Positions 1 to 9,382 are shown, counted from the first letter of the stretch. The stretch: DNA of 41,445 nt from GWB1-38-13 sp964488535 (GCA_964488535.1 CAZAUT010000012.1:1-41445); one strand, 5' to 3'. Program-made: numbers and translations. The notes: a model not told the origin generated them from the letters alone.

Positions 1-261
1 GATTAACGATTCTTCTCAGATACTTTAATGTCGAATATGTATCTGATCTTTTGCAGAAGGGGAGATTGTATGAAGAATTATTAATGTATATTTTCTATTT
101 CCTAATTTTCAATATTCAATTGATACTTCAGTCGGTCAATATTTCAATCACTTCCCCCTCTTGCATACTGCACTCTACATGCTACATTCTACCTGTTATT
201 TGATACCTTTCATCTGTCATCTGTTACCTGTTACACTTTACCTATCACCTGTTACCTGTCA
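1..261. other. Left-edge region without a firm gene
   Basis: No complete gene is seen. Plus-strand frame 3 is open from the left edge to a TGA at 201-203 (about 66 codons) and could be the tail of a gene starting outside the window. The last part of that frame runs through low-complexity DNA, so the reading is weak. From about 165 to 261 the sequence is a run of degenerate words of the type CTGTTACCTGTTACA and CTATCACCTGTTACCTGTCA, lying just beyond the ftsZ stop codon. This belongs to the same class of gene-edge micro-repeats seen elsewhere in the window. Confidence 0.35.
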
Positions 262-1407
262 CTAATGCTTTATCTTTCGTAAAAACGCAGGAATTTCAAA
301 CTTTTTTCCAAATTCGTCAATTTCCTCATCCACATCGTTTTCATATTCCGTTTCCTGGGGTTGACTGTCCGGGACATCGGAAGGTTTTTCACTCACAACG
401 CCTGAAACCGTCGGCTCGATTTTCTGGCTCATTTTTGCAAGTCTTGATTTTGCCTCATCAAATCCTGTTGCGACCACAGTAATCCTAACCTGATCGGCCA
501 TGTCACCCTTCACAACGGCACCGAATATAATATTCGCATCCGGTTCGGCAGACGACGAAATTATTCTCGCTGCCTCATCCACTTCAAACATGGTTAAATC
601 CGGACCGCCTGTAATGTTAAATAAAACACCGGTTGCGCCCTCAATTGATAAATCCAGAAGAGGAGAAGCCACAGCTGCTCTTGCTGCCATTTGTGCTCTG
701 TTTTCCCCAACTCCATGTCCGATACCTAATAACGCTGAACCTGCTTCCTTCATTATTGTTTTAACGTCAGCAAAATCAACGTTTACAAGTCCGGGTGTAG
801 TTATAATTTCGGATATTCCTCCTACCGCCTGCGCTAAAACCGAGTCCACCACATGGAAAGCATCAACAAGCGTCATTTTTCTGTCAATTACATCCATCAA
901 CCGCTGGTTGGGAATTACAATCAGTGTGTCAACTTCCTTTCTTAATTTTTCTATTCCGTCATCGGCAACCACCGACCTTCTGGTTCCCTCAAAGTGGAAG
1001 GGCCTTGTTACAACTGCAACCGTAAGAGCTCCCGTTTCCTTTGCCATTCTTGCAATTACAGGCGATGCTCCGGTACCGGTTCCTCCTCCCATTCCCGCAG
1101 TAACAAAAACCATATCGGAATCGACAAGCAATTCTTTTATCTTCTCCTGAGATTCTTCGGCTGCTTGCGTGCCGATATCGGGATTGCCTCCGACACCAAG
1201 CCCTTTTGTGATCTTCTCGCCTATTTGCAACTTTGTTGGAGACTTATTCGTAAGAAGCACCTGTGCATCAGTATTTACTGCAATAAATTCAACACCTTTG
1301 ATATCACCTTGATCTATCATCGAGGAAATGGCATTACCGCCACCACCTCCGACTCCAATCACTTTAATTTTTGCTATTCTTGCCGAATCGGGTTTTACTA
1401 AAGCCAT
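262..1407 (-). CDS. ftsZ: Cell division GTPase FtsZ
   Basis: Tubulin-like GTPase that polymerises into the division ring at midcell. The protein begins MALVKPDSARIAKIKV and shows the nucleotide-binding GVGGGGGNA segment near residue 20 and the tubulin signature GGGTGTG near residue 105. The NITGGPDLTMFEVDEAA region follows, and then an acidic linker and a canonical C-terminal peptide, IPAFLRKIKH, which normally docks FtsA. I chose the ATG at 1407 (381 aa). The frame stays open for 43 more codons to a TTG, but that stretch is hydrophobic, unlike FtsZ, and comes from low-complexity DNA. It is the last gene of the minus-strand dcw run, 166 bases after ftsA. No Shine-Dalgarno sequence is evident. 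Confidence 0.97.
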   Translation of the reverse strand: MALVKPDSARIAKIKVIGVGGGGGNAISSMIDQGDIKGVEFIAVNTDAQVLLTNKSPTKLQIGEKITKGLGVGGNPDIGTQAAEESQEKIKELLVDSDMVFVTAGMGGGTGTGASPVIARMAKETGALTVAVVTRPFHFEGTRRSVVADDGIEKLRKEVDTLIVIPNQRLMDVIDRKMTLVDAFHVVDSVLAQAVGGISEIITTPGLVNVDFADVKTIMKEAGSALLGIGHGVGENRAQMAARAAVASPLLDLSIEGATGVLFNITGGPDLTMFEVDEAARIISSSAEPDANIIFGAVVKGDMADQVRITVVATGFDEAKSRLAKMSQKIEPTVSGVVSEKPSDVPDSQPQETEYENDVDEEIDEFGKKFEIPAFLRKIKH

Positions 1408-1474
1408 AATCAATTCAAGGCAGATTGTATATGAGGCAGGACGTAAATACAAGACGAAGGGCAGAATAATAAAA

Positions 1475-1570
1475 TAAAAAACAATAAGCAACAAGCAATA
1501 AGCAAAGCTTAACGCTACGCGAAAAGCAATAAGCAACTTTTCCTGTTTATTGTTTACTGTTTTCTGATTA
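1475..1570. repeat. Degenerate AT-rich micro-repeats between ftsA and ftsZ
   Basis: Repeated words such as AACAATAAGCAACAAGCAATAAGC and GCAATAAGCAAC on the plus strand are followed by TGTTTATTGTTTACTGTTTTCTG. The tract lies between the ftsA stop and the ftsZ start and produces the spurious upstream extension of ftsZ. It is one member of a class of gene-edge repeats described under findings. No promoter can be picked out with confidence inside it. Confidence 0.6.
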
Positions 1571-1573
1571 TTT

Positions 1574-2854
1574 TTATGGCAGTAAATCTTTAATCAATTT
1601 TGAAATCTTACCTGCTATTCCTATAGTTGGTAGTTTTATCCTTTTTGACATGCTTGTCAAGTGATCTTTTGGTTCCTGTTTTGACGCATTAATCAATACA
1701 CCTATGGCAACAGAAAAGGAAGGATTCAATATGTCGTCCACCAACCCGACAACTCCCCGCGGTATTCCAATCCTTACGGGAAGTCCCATAATTCTTTTGC
1801 CTGCGTCTTCAATACCGTAAACCCTTGCCCCTCCGCCCGTAATTATTGCACCTGAAGGAATTTTATTAATAAGTTTTTCCTTTTCCAGCTGAAGTTTTAC
1901 CATAGAAAATATTTCATTTATCCTCGGCCTCAATATTCCCTCTACAACGGTTTTCTTAGAGACTTTTTTATCCTCATCTATACCAAACCGCGACAGGTCT
2001 ATCTGATCTTCTTCTTCGGATACTTTCTTCCCCGAACCGCTGCCGAGAGAAAGCTTAATTTTTTCTGCCGACTCCAGAGAGACACGAAGTCCTGTCGCAA
2101 GATCCTTGGTTACATTTCTGGAACCAATCGGAAGAACATATGAAAAAGTTAAAGAACCTTCCTCGTAAACGGCTATTGAAGTCGTACCTCCGCCAATATC
2201 CAGTAATACGCAACCCAACTCTTTTTCAGTTTTTGTCAGAACGGCTTCCGAAGAAGCGATACCGCTATAGATAAAATCTTCCACTTTGATTCCAACCTCA
2301 TCCAAGACTTTTTCAATATTTCTTACCGCAGCCGAAGATGCTGTAATAAGATGTGCTTCGGTTTCAAGCCTGACACCACCCATTCTTACAGGATCTTTAA
2401 TTCCGCTGTCACCATCAACGATATATTCTTTCGGAAGAATATGAATAAGTGTTCTTGACGGTGGTAGAGAAACTGCGGAAGCTGCTTCTATCACCCTACT
2501 AACATCATCCTGCGTAATTTCCCCTTGGGGATTCGTTACTGCAATGACACCATGGGAATTCTGCGACTGAATATGTGCACCACCGATCGAGACAAAAGCC
2601 TTCGATACGTTTACACCAGCCATCCTTTCGGAAGATTCAACGGATTCGATAACAGCCTCCACCGCCTCCTCGAGATTTACAATTTGACCTTTTTTGATTC
2701 CCCTTGATTCCCCCGATTCGCTTGTTGCAACACCTATTACATTAATAGTTGTCGTAAGATCTGCCAAATCCGTTTGTAAATTTGCGATTAAAGTTGTGAT
2801 CTTTTCCGACCCGATATCAATTGACGTAATCGTCTTTGTTCTTGACTTGCTCAT
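1574..2854 (-). CDS. ftsA: Cell division protein FtsA (actin-like membrane tether)
   Basis: Actin-family ATPase that anchors FtsZ filaments to the membrane. The N-terminal phosphate-1 motif is visible (TSIDIGSEKITTLIA, residues about 10-24). The phosphate-2 region (GCVLLDIGGGTTSIAVYEEG) lies near residue 215 and the adenosine motif (IITGGGARVYGI) near 335. The C-terminus (IAGKISKLIKDLLP) looks like the amphipathic membrane-targeting helix of FtsA. The 426-aa length is normal. The ATG start overlaps the ftsQ stop as ATGA, so translation is probably coupled. ftsZ follows downstream, the classical order. Confidence 0.96.
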   Translation of the reverse strand: MSKSRTKTITSIDIGSEKITTLIANLQTDLADLTTTINVIGVATSESGESRGIKKGQIVNLEEAVEAVIESVESSERMAGVNVSKAFVSIGGAHIQSQNSHGVIAVTNPQGEITQDDVSRVIEAASAVSLPPSRTLIHILPKEYIVDGDSGIKDPVRMGGVRLETEAHLITASSAAVRNIEKVLDEVGIKVEDFIYSGIASSEAVLTKTEKELGCVLLDIGGGTTSIAVYEEGSLTFSYVLPIGSRNVTKDLATGLRVSLESAEKIKLSLGSGSGKKVSEEEDQIDLSRFGIDEDKKVSKKTVVEGILRPRINEIFSMVKLQLEKEKLINKIPSGAIITGGGARVYGIEDAGKRIMGLPVRIGIPRGVVGLVDDILNPSFSVAIGVLINASKQEPKDHLTSMSKRIKLPTIGIAGKISKLIKDLLP

Positions 2855-3531
2855 AGGTATCTTATAATTGGTTCCTTAAATCTAAAATCCGCTTCAGTAA
2901 TGCGTTTTCCGGAAAGTTCCTTATTTATTCTATCAAACTGCGATAAAGTATAATAGACTCTGCCGGCAATCAATTCGGCATTTCCTTCTAAAGGAAATAT
3001 TAGCTTAATTCCGTCTTCATAATCAATTACAAAAATTCCGTTTTCTATCCTCGAGTTGCGGTGTGTTTTCAAATTCCTCAGTTTGTAGTCAAGACTGAGG
3101 CAAAAATTATCGCTGCTTGAAACAAAATCTTTTACCTTATAATCACTACCGTTCGTTTTTGTTATACATCCCGAGGAATCCTCACCCTTTTTTATTATTA
3201 CACCGTCCTCATCAATAAAATAAGACATACCGCCGACTGAAAGGCAATTTCTGGGCGTCTTTTCAGTAACTTGAATATCCACTACACCCGCAAGACTTAC
3301 ACGAACCGAATAGTCTTTAATTAGGGGATTGTTTTTTAATATATTATTAATTATTACAGCCGATAGGATCCCATTTTTTCCGGATATTTGCATCAAACTT
3401 TCGGAAATTTCCCGGCTGCATTCTTTTTTGTCACTTGAGCATTCAACGGATTTAATCCTAAAAAACAATCCCGACAGAACGATAACTATAATAAAAAATG
3501 CCGAATATAACAGTCTACGTTTTGTCGCCAT
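2851..3531 (-). CDS. ftsQ: FtsQ/DivIB-like division protein
   Basis: Single-pass membrane protein of the divisome, expected to link FtsW/FtsI to early division proteins. A basic start (MATKRRLLYS) precedes one transmembrane helix at residues about 8-24. A POTRA-like segment follows around residues 50-120, containing NNPLIKDYSVRVSLAGVVDIQVTEKTP, and then a beta-rich C-terminal half. At 226 aa it is a short member of the family. Identification rests on this architecture and on its position between murG and ftsA, because FtsQ sequences diverge strongly. It overlaps ftsA by 4 bases and murG by 17. Confidence 0.85.
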   Translation of the reverse strand: MATKRRLLYSAFFIIVIVLSGLFFRIKSVECSSDKKECSREISESLMQISGKNGILSAVIINNILKNNPLIKDYSVRVSLAGVVDIQVTEKTPRNCLSVGGMSYFIDEDGVIIKKGEDSSGCITKTNGSDYKVKDFVSSSDNFCLSLDYKLRNLKTHRNSRIENGIFVIDYEDGIKLIFPLEGNAELIAGRVYYTLSQFDRINKELSGKRITEADFRFKEPIIRYL

Positions 3532-4624
3532 ACAAACTTATTAAAGTATAAAGCTTTTCGCCTGCTTTGCTATCATCGATCGGGGGAATTTTTGATTTTT
3601 TTACAATGCTCTCCCAGTTATCATATATTCGTTTAATTTCTTTATAAAGAATATTTGTATTCAGCTTCTTTTGATCGATTATGGCAGCAAGCCCAAGGCT
3701 TCGTGCATAATTTGCGTTACCTAACTGTTCATTTTTAAAAGAGTTTGGAAGCGGTATGAATATTGACGGTATACCCAAATATACAGCTTCAGAAACAATA
3801 TTTGCACCTGATCGGGAAACCAGAAGGTCGGATCTGTCAAGATATTTAGACCAGTTCCACATTTCCGAAGTAGCAAAAGGGTTATAATTCTTGCGTACTT
3901 CAGTATTCATTGATTCACGAACCATCCGAAACTCTTCGAAACTTGCCGTACCCGTCTGGTGGTATATTTTATATATTTTTGCCAATCTGGGGATAATTTC
4001 CTTCACCGATTCGTTTATTGCATATGACCCCCGCGACCCTCCTGCTATCAGAATCGCCCTCTTTCTTTTACTATTTTTCTTCTTAACGCAGGCGATAACT
4101 TCTTTTGATATCGGATTACCCGTGATAATACATTTTTCCTTTGGAAAATATTTCCTGCTTTCTTTATGGGCTAAGGCAATCTTATCGGCAAAATATCCCG
4201 ATGCAATATTTGCCCTTCCGGCAGCAACAGTTTGTTCATGTAGTATTACGGGTATATGTAACAATCGGGACACAACAACTATTGGAAAAGCAGCAAAACC
4301 ACCGAAAGAAACTGTAATAGATGGTCTCTCCTTCAATAAAATAATAAGTGCATGGAAAAAACCCAACGGTATTCTTGCCAGAGACGGAAGCGTCCAGATC
4401 GTAAATTTCCTCTGAAGTCTTCCTGCTATAACAGAAATATACCTTATCCCCATTTTCGGAAGATAGGTGTTTTCAAGTGTTGCGATAATCCTGCCTTCCA
4501 CCGCACTTCTTGATCCGGCAAATACAATTTCGCATTCCGGATCTTTTTCCCGAATAGTCTGAGACAATGCGTAAGCGGTAGAACCGGCATGTCCTCCTGT
4601 TAATAATATTTTCTTCATTTTCAT
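3515..4624 (-). CDS. murG: UDP-GlcNAc: lipid I N-acetylglucosamine transferase MurG
   Basis: Transfers GlcNAc from UDP-GlcNAc to lipid I at the inner face of the membrane, making lipid II. The N-terminal glycine-rich loop is TGGHAGSTAYAL (residues about 9-20), which replaces the usual GGTGGHxxPA. The acceptor-domain stretch SVIAGRLQRK and the donor-site segment with SRSGANIVSEAVYLGIPSIF, then IPLPNSFKNEQLGNA, are typical of GT28 MurG. Length is 369 aa. The ATG overlaps the ftsW stop (ATGA); an in-frame ATG two codons later is an alternative start. The altered first loop lacks the usual proline, but the rest of the fold signature is intact. Confidence 0.95.
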   Translation of the reverse strand: MKMKKILLTGGHAGSTAYALSQTIREKDPECEIVFAGSRSAVEGRIIATLENTYLPKMGIRYISVIAGRLQRKFTIWTLPSLARIPLGFFHALIILLKERPSITVSFGGFAAFPIVVVSRLLHIPVILHEQTVAAGRANIASGYFADKIALAHKESRKYFPKEKCIITGNPISKEVIACVKKKNSKRKRAILIAGGSRGSYAINESVKEIIPRLAKIYKIYHQTGTASFEEFRMVRESMNTEVRKNYNPFATSEMWNWSKYLDRSDLLVSRSGANIVSEAVYLGIPSIFIPLPNSFKNEQLGNANYARSLGLAAIIDQKKLNTNILYKEIKRIYDNWESIVKKSKIPPIDDSKAGEKLYTLISLYGDKT

Positions 4625-5715
4625 GCAGAATATTTTACCAAAGAATTATATATTCCCATTCCGGCAAAAAGACCAACAAGTGATGAACCACCATATGATA
4701 TAAAAGGAAGCGGTACTCCGGTAAACGGAATGAGCGATACAATTGAACCAAGATTGATAAATACCTGTGACGTAAACCATGTCGCTATCCCTATGCCTAA
4801 TGAACGCGAATAGTCATTTTCGAGTTTGGGAATATTTTTTAACATATTGAAAGATATTACAAAAAATAATGTGATAATAACGGTCACACCTAATAATCCT
4901 GTTTCTTCACCGATCACCGCAAATATTGAATCTGTAGTTGACTCCGGTAAAAACAGATATTTCTGTTTTGATTCGCCAATACCGGTTCCGTCAAAGCCTC
5001 CAAGAGCCAAAGCAAAAAGAACCTGTTTTATGTGATAGTTACTGTCGCTGGTTTCTGAAAAGGGTTCGGTGAAAGCCATAACTCTTTCTCTTCTATAAGG
5101 TGAAATAAATATCGCTGCAGATACAAAAAAAAGTCCAATTATTATAGCAGCCAAAAACTTCTTCACAGGAATATCGGAAAGAAATATTTGAACAAACGAT
5201 ATCGAAAATATTACTGCCGTTGTTCCCAAATCGGGTTGCATCATTACAAGCAATGAAATAATACCAATCGGTAAAATAAAAGCCATAATATTCTTTTTTA
5301 CGGATGATATTTTTGCCAAGTATATACATATAGCCAATTTAACAAATTCCGACGGCTGAAAACCAATAAATCCTAAGTCTATCCACCTTTGCGCTCCTAG
5401 TGTTTTCACTCCTATAGAAGGTATTAGAACCATTATTAAAAGCACCAAAGCAACAAAAAATATATGCAGGGCAAATTTTTCATATATCTTTACATTTAAT
5501 TGTGAGAGAAAGAAAAACAAGGCGATGCCGATTAATGTCCATGCAAACTGTTGTTTAACAAAATAAAATTTATCGGAAAAGGTTTCCATTGCTTTTGGTG
5601 CCGATACATCCATAATTGCAAACAACCCTATTACGGATAAGACAATAACGGGAATGAATATTCTATAATCAAGAAAAAAAGATAATTTTGAGGATTTATG
5701 AATTTTTCGCAACAT
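4621..5715 (-). CDS. ftsW: SEDS-family peptidoglycan glycosyltransferase FtsW
   Basis: Polytopic membrane glycan polymerase of the SEDS family (FtsW/RodA/SpoVE), acting with the class B PBP encoded by ftsI. About ten hydrophobic segments are visible. Conserved features include GAQRWIDLGFIGFQPSEFVKLA near residues 105-130, QPDLGTTAV near 160, the IGEETGLLG motif near 270, and the C-terminal PLPFISYGGSSL. I call FtsW rather than RodA because of its place between mraY and murG in the dcw cluster. Length is 364 aa. The ATG is preceded by a TTAACA / 17 bases / TATTAT pair, but the second box ends only 2 bases before the ATG, so I do not claim a promoter there. Confidence 0.95.
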   Translation of the reverse strand: MLRKIHKSSKLSFFLDYRIFIPVIVLSVIGLFAIMDVSAPKAMETFSDKFYFVKQQFAWTLIGIALFFFLSQLNVKIYEKFALHIFFVALVLLIMVLIPSIGVKTLGAQRWIDLGFIGFQPSEFVKLAICIYLAKISSVKKNIMAFILPIGIISLLVMMQPDLGTTAVIFSISFVQIFLSDIPVKKFLAAIIIGLFFVSAAIFISPYRRERVMAFTEPFSETSDSNYHIKQVLFALALGGFDGTGIGESKQKYLFLPESTTDSIFAVIGEETGLLGVTVIITLFFVISFNMLKNIPKLENDYSRSLGIGIATWFTSQVFINLGSIVSLIPFTGVPLPFISYGGSSLVGLFAGMGIYNSLVKYSA

Positions 5716-5898
5716 GAATAATAAACAGTAAACACAAATTTGTTAAGGGAAAATAGAAATTCGAAAGTAGTTGGTGTGGCATTCACTATTTTCAAATTTC
5801 CATTACAATTCTCCAATTTCAAACAACCATTTTCGTTTTACGTATTTCCTATCTCCCATCACGTTTATAAAAATAACCGAATAACTAATGCTATTTTA
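5716..5898. other. AT-rich intergenic spacer between mraY and ftsW
   Basis: The spacer holds degenerate repeated words (AAATAGAAATTCGAAAG, TTCAAATTTCCATTACAATTCTCC) of the micro-repeat class. I see no gene, strong hairpin with a U tract, or clear promoter in it. Confidence 0.5.
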
Positions 5899-6954
5899 CT
5901 ATATCACCGACAGCCACAACCCGAATATTGCCAAGACAATTCCCGTCAGCCAAGCACGAAATACGATCTTCGGCTCCTCCCAACCCCAAGTCAAGAAACT
6001 GTGATGGATTGGCGCTAATGGGAATATTGGCCTTTTCAGGAATTTCCACCCAACGATTTGGATCAGAGATGATGCAATTTCAACAATAAAAAGTCCGCCT
6101 ACGATAAACATCGCCACAATGCTGCCGGTCAAAAGCCCGATCACTGCCAGTATTGCACCGAAGGAAAGCGCGCCCGCATCTCCTAAAAACACTCTTGCCG
6201 GCCAGACGTTAAAATACAAAAATGCCAAAAGTGCCCCTAATAAAAGTGCGATAAAAAGCGATAGCGGAGTATCAAGACCCGCCGAAGCGATTATGCCGAA
6301 AGTAACCAGGCAAATTATAAAAAGCCCCGTCGATAATCCGTCGAGCCCGTCGGTAATATTAAACGCATTCGTAAATGTGACAATAACGAAAGAAGAAAAG
6401 ATCATATAAAACGGTCCCAGGTTCAGGTTTATGTTCACAAAAGGAATATGAAGTATTTGGATTCCCAGTTTGTAATAAAGAACGGCCGAAATTATACCCG
6501 CCAAAACCCACTGAAGTATAAACTTTGTTCTTCTTCTCATCCCAAACCATAAACCCAATATCCCGGGATTGGGTTTTTTAAATATTTTCATAAGATCATC
6601 CGATAAGCCAAGAAGACCGAAGGCAATAAAGGCGAAAAATATCGTATGCACCTCCCAGACAAAATCAAACGCACTTCTGATGGAGATCCCCATATGTGAA
6701 GCAAACGGAAAAAGAAATGCAAAAAGGACAGTTACCACCAGAATTATCAGTATTCCTCCGCCCACAGGGGTACCGGCTTTTATATCGTGGTACTTGTCAA
6801 AGACCGGAACTTTTCCCTTTTCCGGCGCTTCTTTCTTTCTCGTCAGATGAAGTTTATACAATAAATTAATAAATGGAACAATCGCAATACTTGTAATAAG
6901 GAAGGAAAAAAGCACCAGTCCCAGGGAAAGAGGCAGGGTATTAGGTAAAGACAT
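5899..6954 (-). CDS. mraY: Phospho-MurNAc-pentapeptide transferase MraY
   Basis: Integral membrane enzyme that transfers phospho-MurNAc-pentapeptide to undecaprenyl phosphate to form lipid I. Visible landmarks are the GTPVGGG segment (residues 61-67), the paired aspartates in LLGLSDD (119-120), NAFNITDGLDGLSTG (196-210) and FLGDAG (257-261). The cytoplasmic loop PIHHSFLTWGWEEP (315-328) corresponds to the family's HHH motif, but only two histidines remain and the third is serine. About ten transmembrane helices and 351 aa fit the family. It starts 21 bases after the murF stop. Confidence 0.95.
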   Translation of the reverse strand: MSLPNTLPLSLGLVLFSFLITSIAIVPFINLLYKLHLTRKKEAPEKGKVPVFDKYHDIKAGTPVGGGILIILVVTVLFAFLFPFASHMGISIRSAFDFVWEVHTIFFAFIAFGLLGLSDDLMKIFKKPNPGILGLWFGMRRRTKFILQWVLAGIISAVLYYKLGIQILHIPFVNINLNLGPFYMIFSSFVIVTFTNAFNITDGLDGLSTGLFIICLVTFGIIASAGLDTPLSLFIALLLGALLAFLYFNVWPARVFLGDAGALSFGAILAVIGLLTGSIVAMFIVGGLFIVEIASSLIQIVGWKFLKRPIFPLAPIHHSFLTWGWEEPKIVFRAWLTGIVLAIFGLWLSVI

Positions 6955-6975
6955 AGGTGTTGTTATCTGATTTTA

Positions 6976-8229
6976 TCACTTCATGGTCCATAATTTGTGA
7001 ACAAGTTTTTCCATCTCAAGCGATCTTGAACCTTTGATCAAAATATAGGTACCGTCCTTAAGGTAAGGTTTTATAATATTTTCAACATGTCTGCGATTAC
7101 TTATATAATTCACTTTATCTCTTGCCATTAATTCCGATGCCGATTCCGCAGTTATGATTGCCGATTTTCCGATACAGATAAGCCGTTTTAAATTATTTTT
7201 TGCGAGTATTTTTCCAATTTTCCTGTGATATTTATCGGTCAAGCTACCGAGTTCGAGCATGTCCCCAAAAATTACAATCTTGTCATTATTCCCTGCATAA
7301 TCAGATAATACTTTAATTGCCTCTCTCGCTGCCTGGGGATTGTTGTTATATGTGTCGTCGATAATCACTGCCCCCGATTTGTGATTAAGAATCGACATTC
7401 TGTGTTCCGGGGGTTTGTATGTTTCCAGTCCGGACTTTATCCTATCCAATGAAACCCCAAGCGATTTTGCTGTCGCTGCTGCTGCAATGGCATTTGATAC
7501 AAACTGCCGACCGTAAGTTGGGATCGTAACCCATTTACCTTTCTCGTAATCGTGATTAAAAAACATCAAAAATCGTGTCCCGGAATTTTTTGTAATACTT
7601 ACTCTTGCCGACATCATATTTCCACCTCTTCCAAACGTTATCGTCTTCCTATTTGATACATCCAATAAACGGCGTAAAAACTTATTTTCATTATTCAGGA
7701 CGGCCGTACCACCTACCGACAGCCCTTCAATTAGTTTTCTTTTCTCTCTGAATACACCTTCAACATCTTTAAAATATTCCGTGTGAGTGGGGTATATATT
7801 TGTAATTACACCAATATCAGGTTTTGTCAGCCAAAGATAAAAATCCATTTCTCCGGGATACTCTACCCCCATTTCTAAAATTAGATATTTTGTTGAGGGA
7901 CGGCACTTCAGTATTGTTGTCGGAATATTATAAACAGGATCAATATTTTTATACGAAGAAACGGTATCTCCATCCAAACTTAACACCGAAGTAAGCATAT
8001 CCTTAACGCTGGTTTTACCTGCGCTACCTGTAATACCAATTACACGGACTCCGAATAACTTTCTTAAAATATACAAATAGTATTTTGCAATTCTTCGTTT
8101 GATAGGATGAACCAGCCACTTGCGCAAGTATCTAGAAAGGTCCAACTCTTTCTTTGAATCTCTTGAAATATGCACTTCAGGAAATTTGGGTGTTAACCAC
8201 CGTTTAACAATCAAACTACCTTTTAACAT
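6976..8229 (-). CDS. murF: UDP-MurNAc-tripeptide: D-Ala-D-Ala ligase MurF, short N-terminus
   Basis: ATP-dependent Mur ligase that adds D-Ala-D-Ala to the UDP-MurNAc tripeptide in the cytosol. The P-loop GITGSAGKTSVKDML sits at residues 65-79. The Mur motifs LILEMGVEYPGEMDF, ITNIYPTHTEYF and VIIDDTYNNNPQAAREA follow in order, with a C-terminal domain (VIFGDMLELG). In most MurF proteins the P-loop comes after an N-terminal UDP-binding domain of about 100 residues. Here only about 60 residues precede it and they are basic and hydrophobic, so that domain looks replaced or lost. A single base separates the ATG from the alr stop. Confidence 0.92.
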   Translation of the reverse strand: MLKGSLIVKRWLTPKFPEVHISRDSKKELDLSRYLRKWLVHPIKRRIAKYYLYILRKLFGVRVIGITGSAGKTSVKDMLTSVLSLDGDTVSSYKNIDPVYNIPTTILKCRPSTKYLILEMGVEYPGEMDFYLWLTKPDIGVITNIYPTHTEYFKDVEGVFREKRKLIEGLSVGGTAVLNNENKFLRRLLDVSNRKTITFGRGGNMMSARVSITKNSGTRFLMFFNHDYEKGKWVTIPTYGRQFVSNAIAAAATAKSLGVSLDRIKSGLETYKPPEHRMSILNHKSGAVIIDDTYNNNPQAAREAIKVLSDYAGNNDKIVIFGDMLELGSLTDKYHRKIGKILAKNNLKRLICIGKSAIITAESASELMARDKVNYISNRRHVENIIKPYLKDGTYILIKGSRSLEMEKLVHKLWTMK

Positions 8230-8230
8230 A

Positions 8231-9382
8231 TTACTCTTTTATTATTCTTGTTAGATTAGGATTTATCCTTGAAACTATCTCGTAATTTATAGTACCAATT
8301 TTTTGAGCAATTTCGTCAACACTAATATTTTTATCATTTTCTTTTCCAATAAGTATAACTTCATCCTCACATTTTACATTTTCAATATCAGTCACATCAA
8401 TCATTGTCATATTCATTGCAATTCTGCCAATAATCGGTGCATAAGAACCTTTGACAATCACACGTCCGTTATTTGACAATCCTCTATCTAATCCGTCTGA
8501 ATATCCGACAGGTATCACCGCAATCTTACTCTTTCTAGCGGAATACCAAGTTCTTCCGTATCCAACCGATTCTCCTTTTGAAATCTCTTTAACTTGCGCA
8601 ACAATGCTTTTCCATGTTAAAACCGGTCTTAAAACAAATCTGTTTTTGAATTGTCTTGACGACAACATCGTTTCTTTTGAAGACCACAAACCATATAAAG
8701 AAATCCCTGCCCTCACGGCGTCAAAATGGGTATCTGGATATAATATTGCGGCGGCACTGCATGCACAGTGACGGATTTTGGAATAAATTCCGATCTTTTC
8801 CAATTGTTTTATAAAATCGATAAATTGTTTCAATTGATATCGCGAGTAAGAAGGGTCAATAGTGTCTTCAATATCAGTAAAATGAGTTGAAATTCCTTCC
8901 AATAAAAATCTATCTTTATTGTTTTCTACAATTTTAGCCAAATTTAATGCATCCGCGGTTTTCAATCCTTGCCGATTAAGACCCGTTTCAATTTTTATAT
9001 GTACTTTAGCCTTTCTTGCAGATTTGATCTTATCAGATACTTTCAGAATATCGTTGTTATATATTGTAAACGAGATATCATTCTCAATAGCTTCCAAAAT
9101 ATCCTGTCTTCGGATGTATCCTAAGATTAATACGGGTTTTATAACTCCCCAATCTCTAATCTTTATAGCCTCCTCAATACTATCTACTGCATACATATCT
9201 GCACCCATTGTTTCCAACATTCCGATTATTTCCGCCAACCCATGCCCATAAGCATTCGCCTTAACTACACAGTAGATTTTCTTTCTTCCAACAATTTTTC
9301 TGAATGTATTAAGATTGTTTTCCAAAGCTGTTTTGGAAAGTTCAATATATGATTTTGTTAAGTTGCTTTTACTCTTTGGCAT
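8231..9382 (-). CDS. alr: Alanine racemase
   Basis: PLP enzyme that interconverts L- and D-alanine, supplying D-Ala to the ligase encoded by the overlapping ddl gene. The PLP-lysine motif YCVVKANAYGHG places the Schiff-base lysine at K41. RAGISLYG and the segment KGESVGYGRTWYS, carrying the catalytic-tyrosine region, are present, as is a C-terminal beta domain (GRIAMNMTMIDVTD). Length (383 aa) is normal. The ATG lies 14 bases inside the 3' end of ddl. Confidence 0.96.
   Translation of the reverse strand: MPKSKSNLTKSYIELSKTALENNLNTFRKIVGRKKIYCVVKANAYGHGLAEIIGMLETMGADMYAVDSIEEAIKIRDWGVIKPVLILGYIRRQDILEAIENDISFTIYNNDILKVSDKIKSARKAKVHIKIETGLNRQGLKTADALNLAKIVENNKDRFLLEGISTHFTDIEDTIDPSYSRYQLKQFIDFIKQLEKIGIYSKIRHCACSAAAILYPDTHFDAVRAGISLYGLWSSKETMLSSRQFKNRFVLRPVLTWKSIVAQVKEISKGESVGYGRTWYSARKSKIAVIPVGYSDGLDRGLSNNGRVIVKGSYAPIIGRIAMNMTMIDVTDIENVKCEDEVILIGKENDKNISVDEIAQKIGTINYEIVSRINPNLTRIIKE

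Noticed and set aside
994..1401. Plus-strand frame opposite ftsZ
   Set aside because: It is a shadow of ftsZ with no start context and no protein-like features; similar antisense frames throughout the window were discarded.
1408..1536. N-terminal extension of FtsZ by 43 hydrophobic residues from a TTG start
   Set aside because: The residues are encoded by low-complexity spacer DNA and do not resemble FtsZ; the ATG at 1407 gives a normal N-terminus.
5704..5745. A promoter directly before ftsW (TTAACA-17-TATTAT)
   Set aside because: The -10 box ends 2 bases before the ATG, which would place the transcript start inside the gene, and no later start codon fits.
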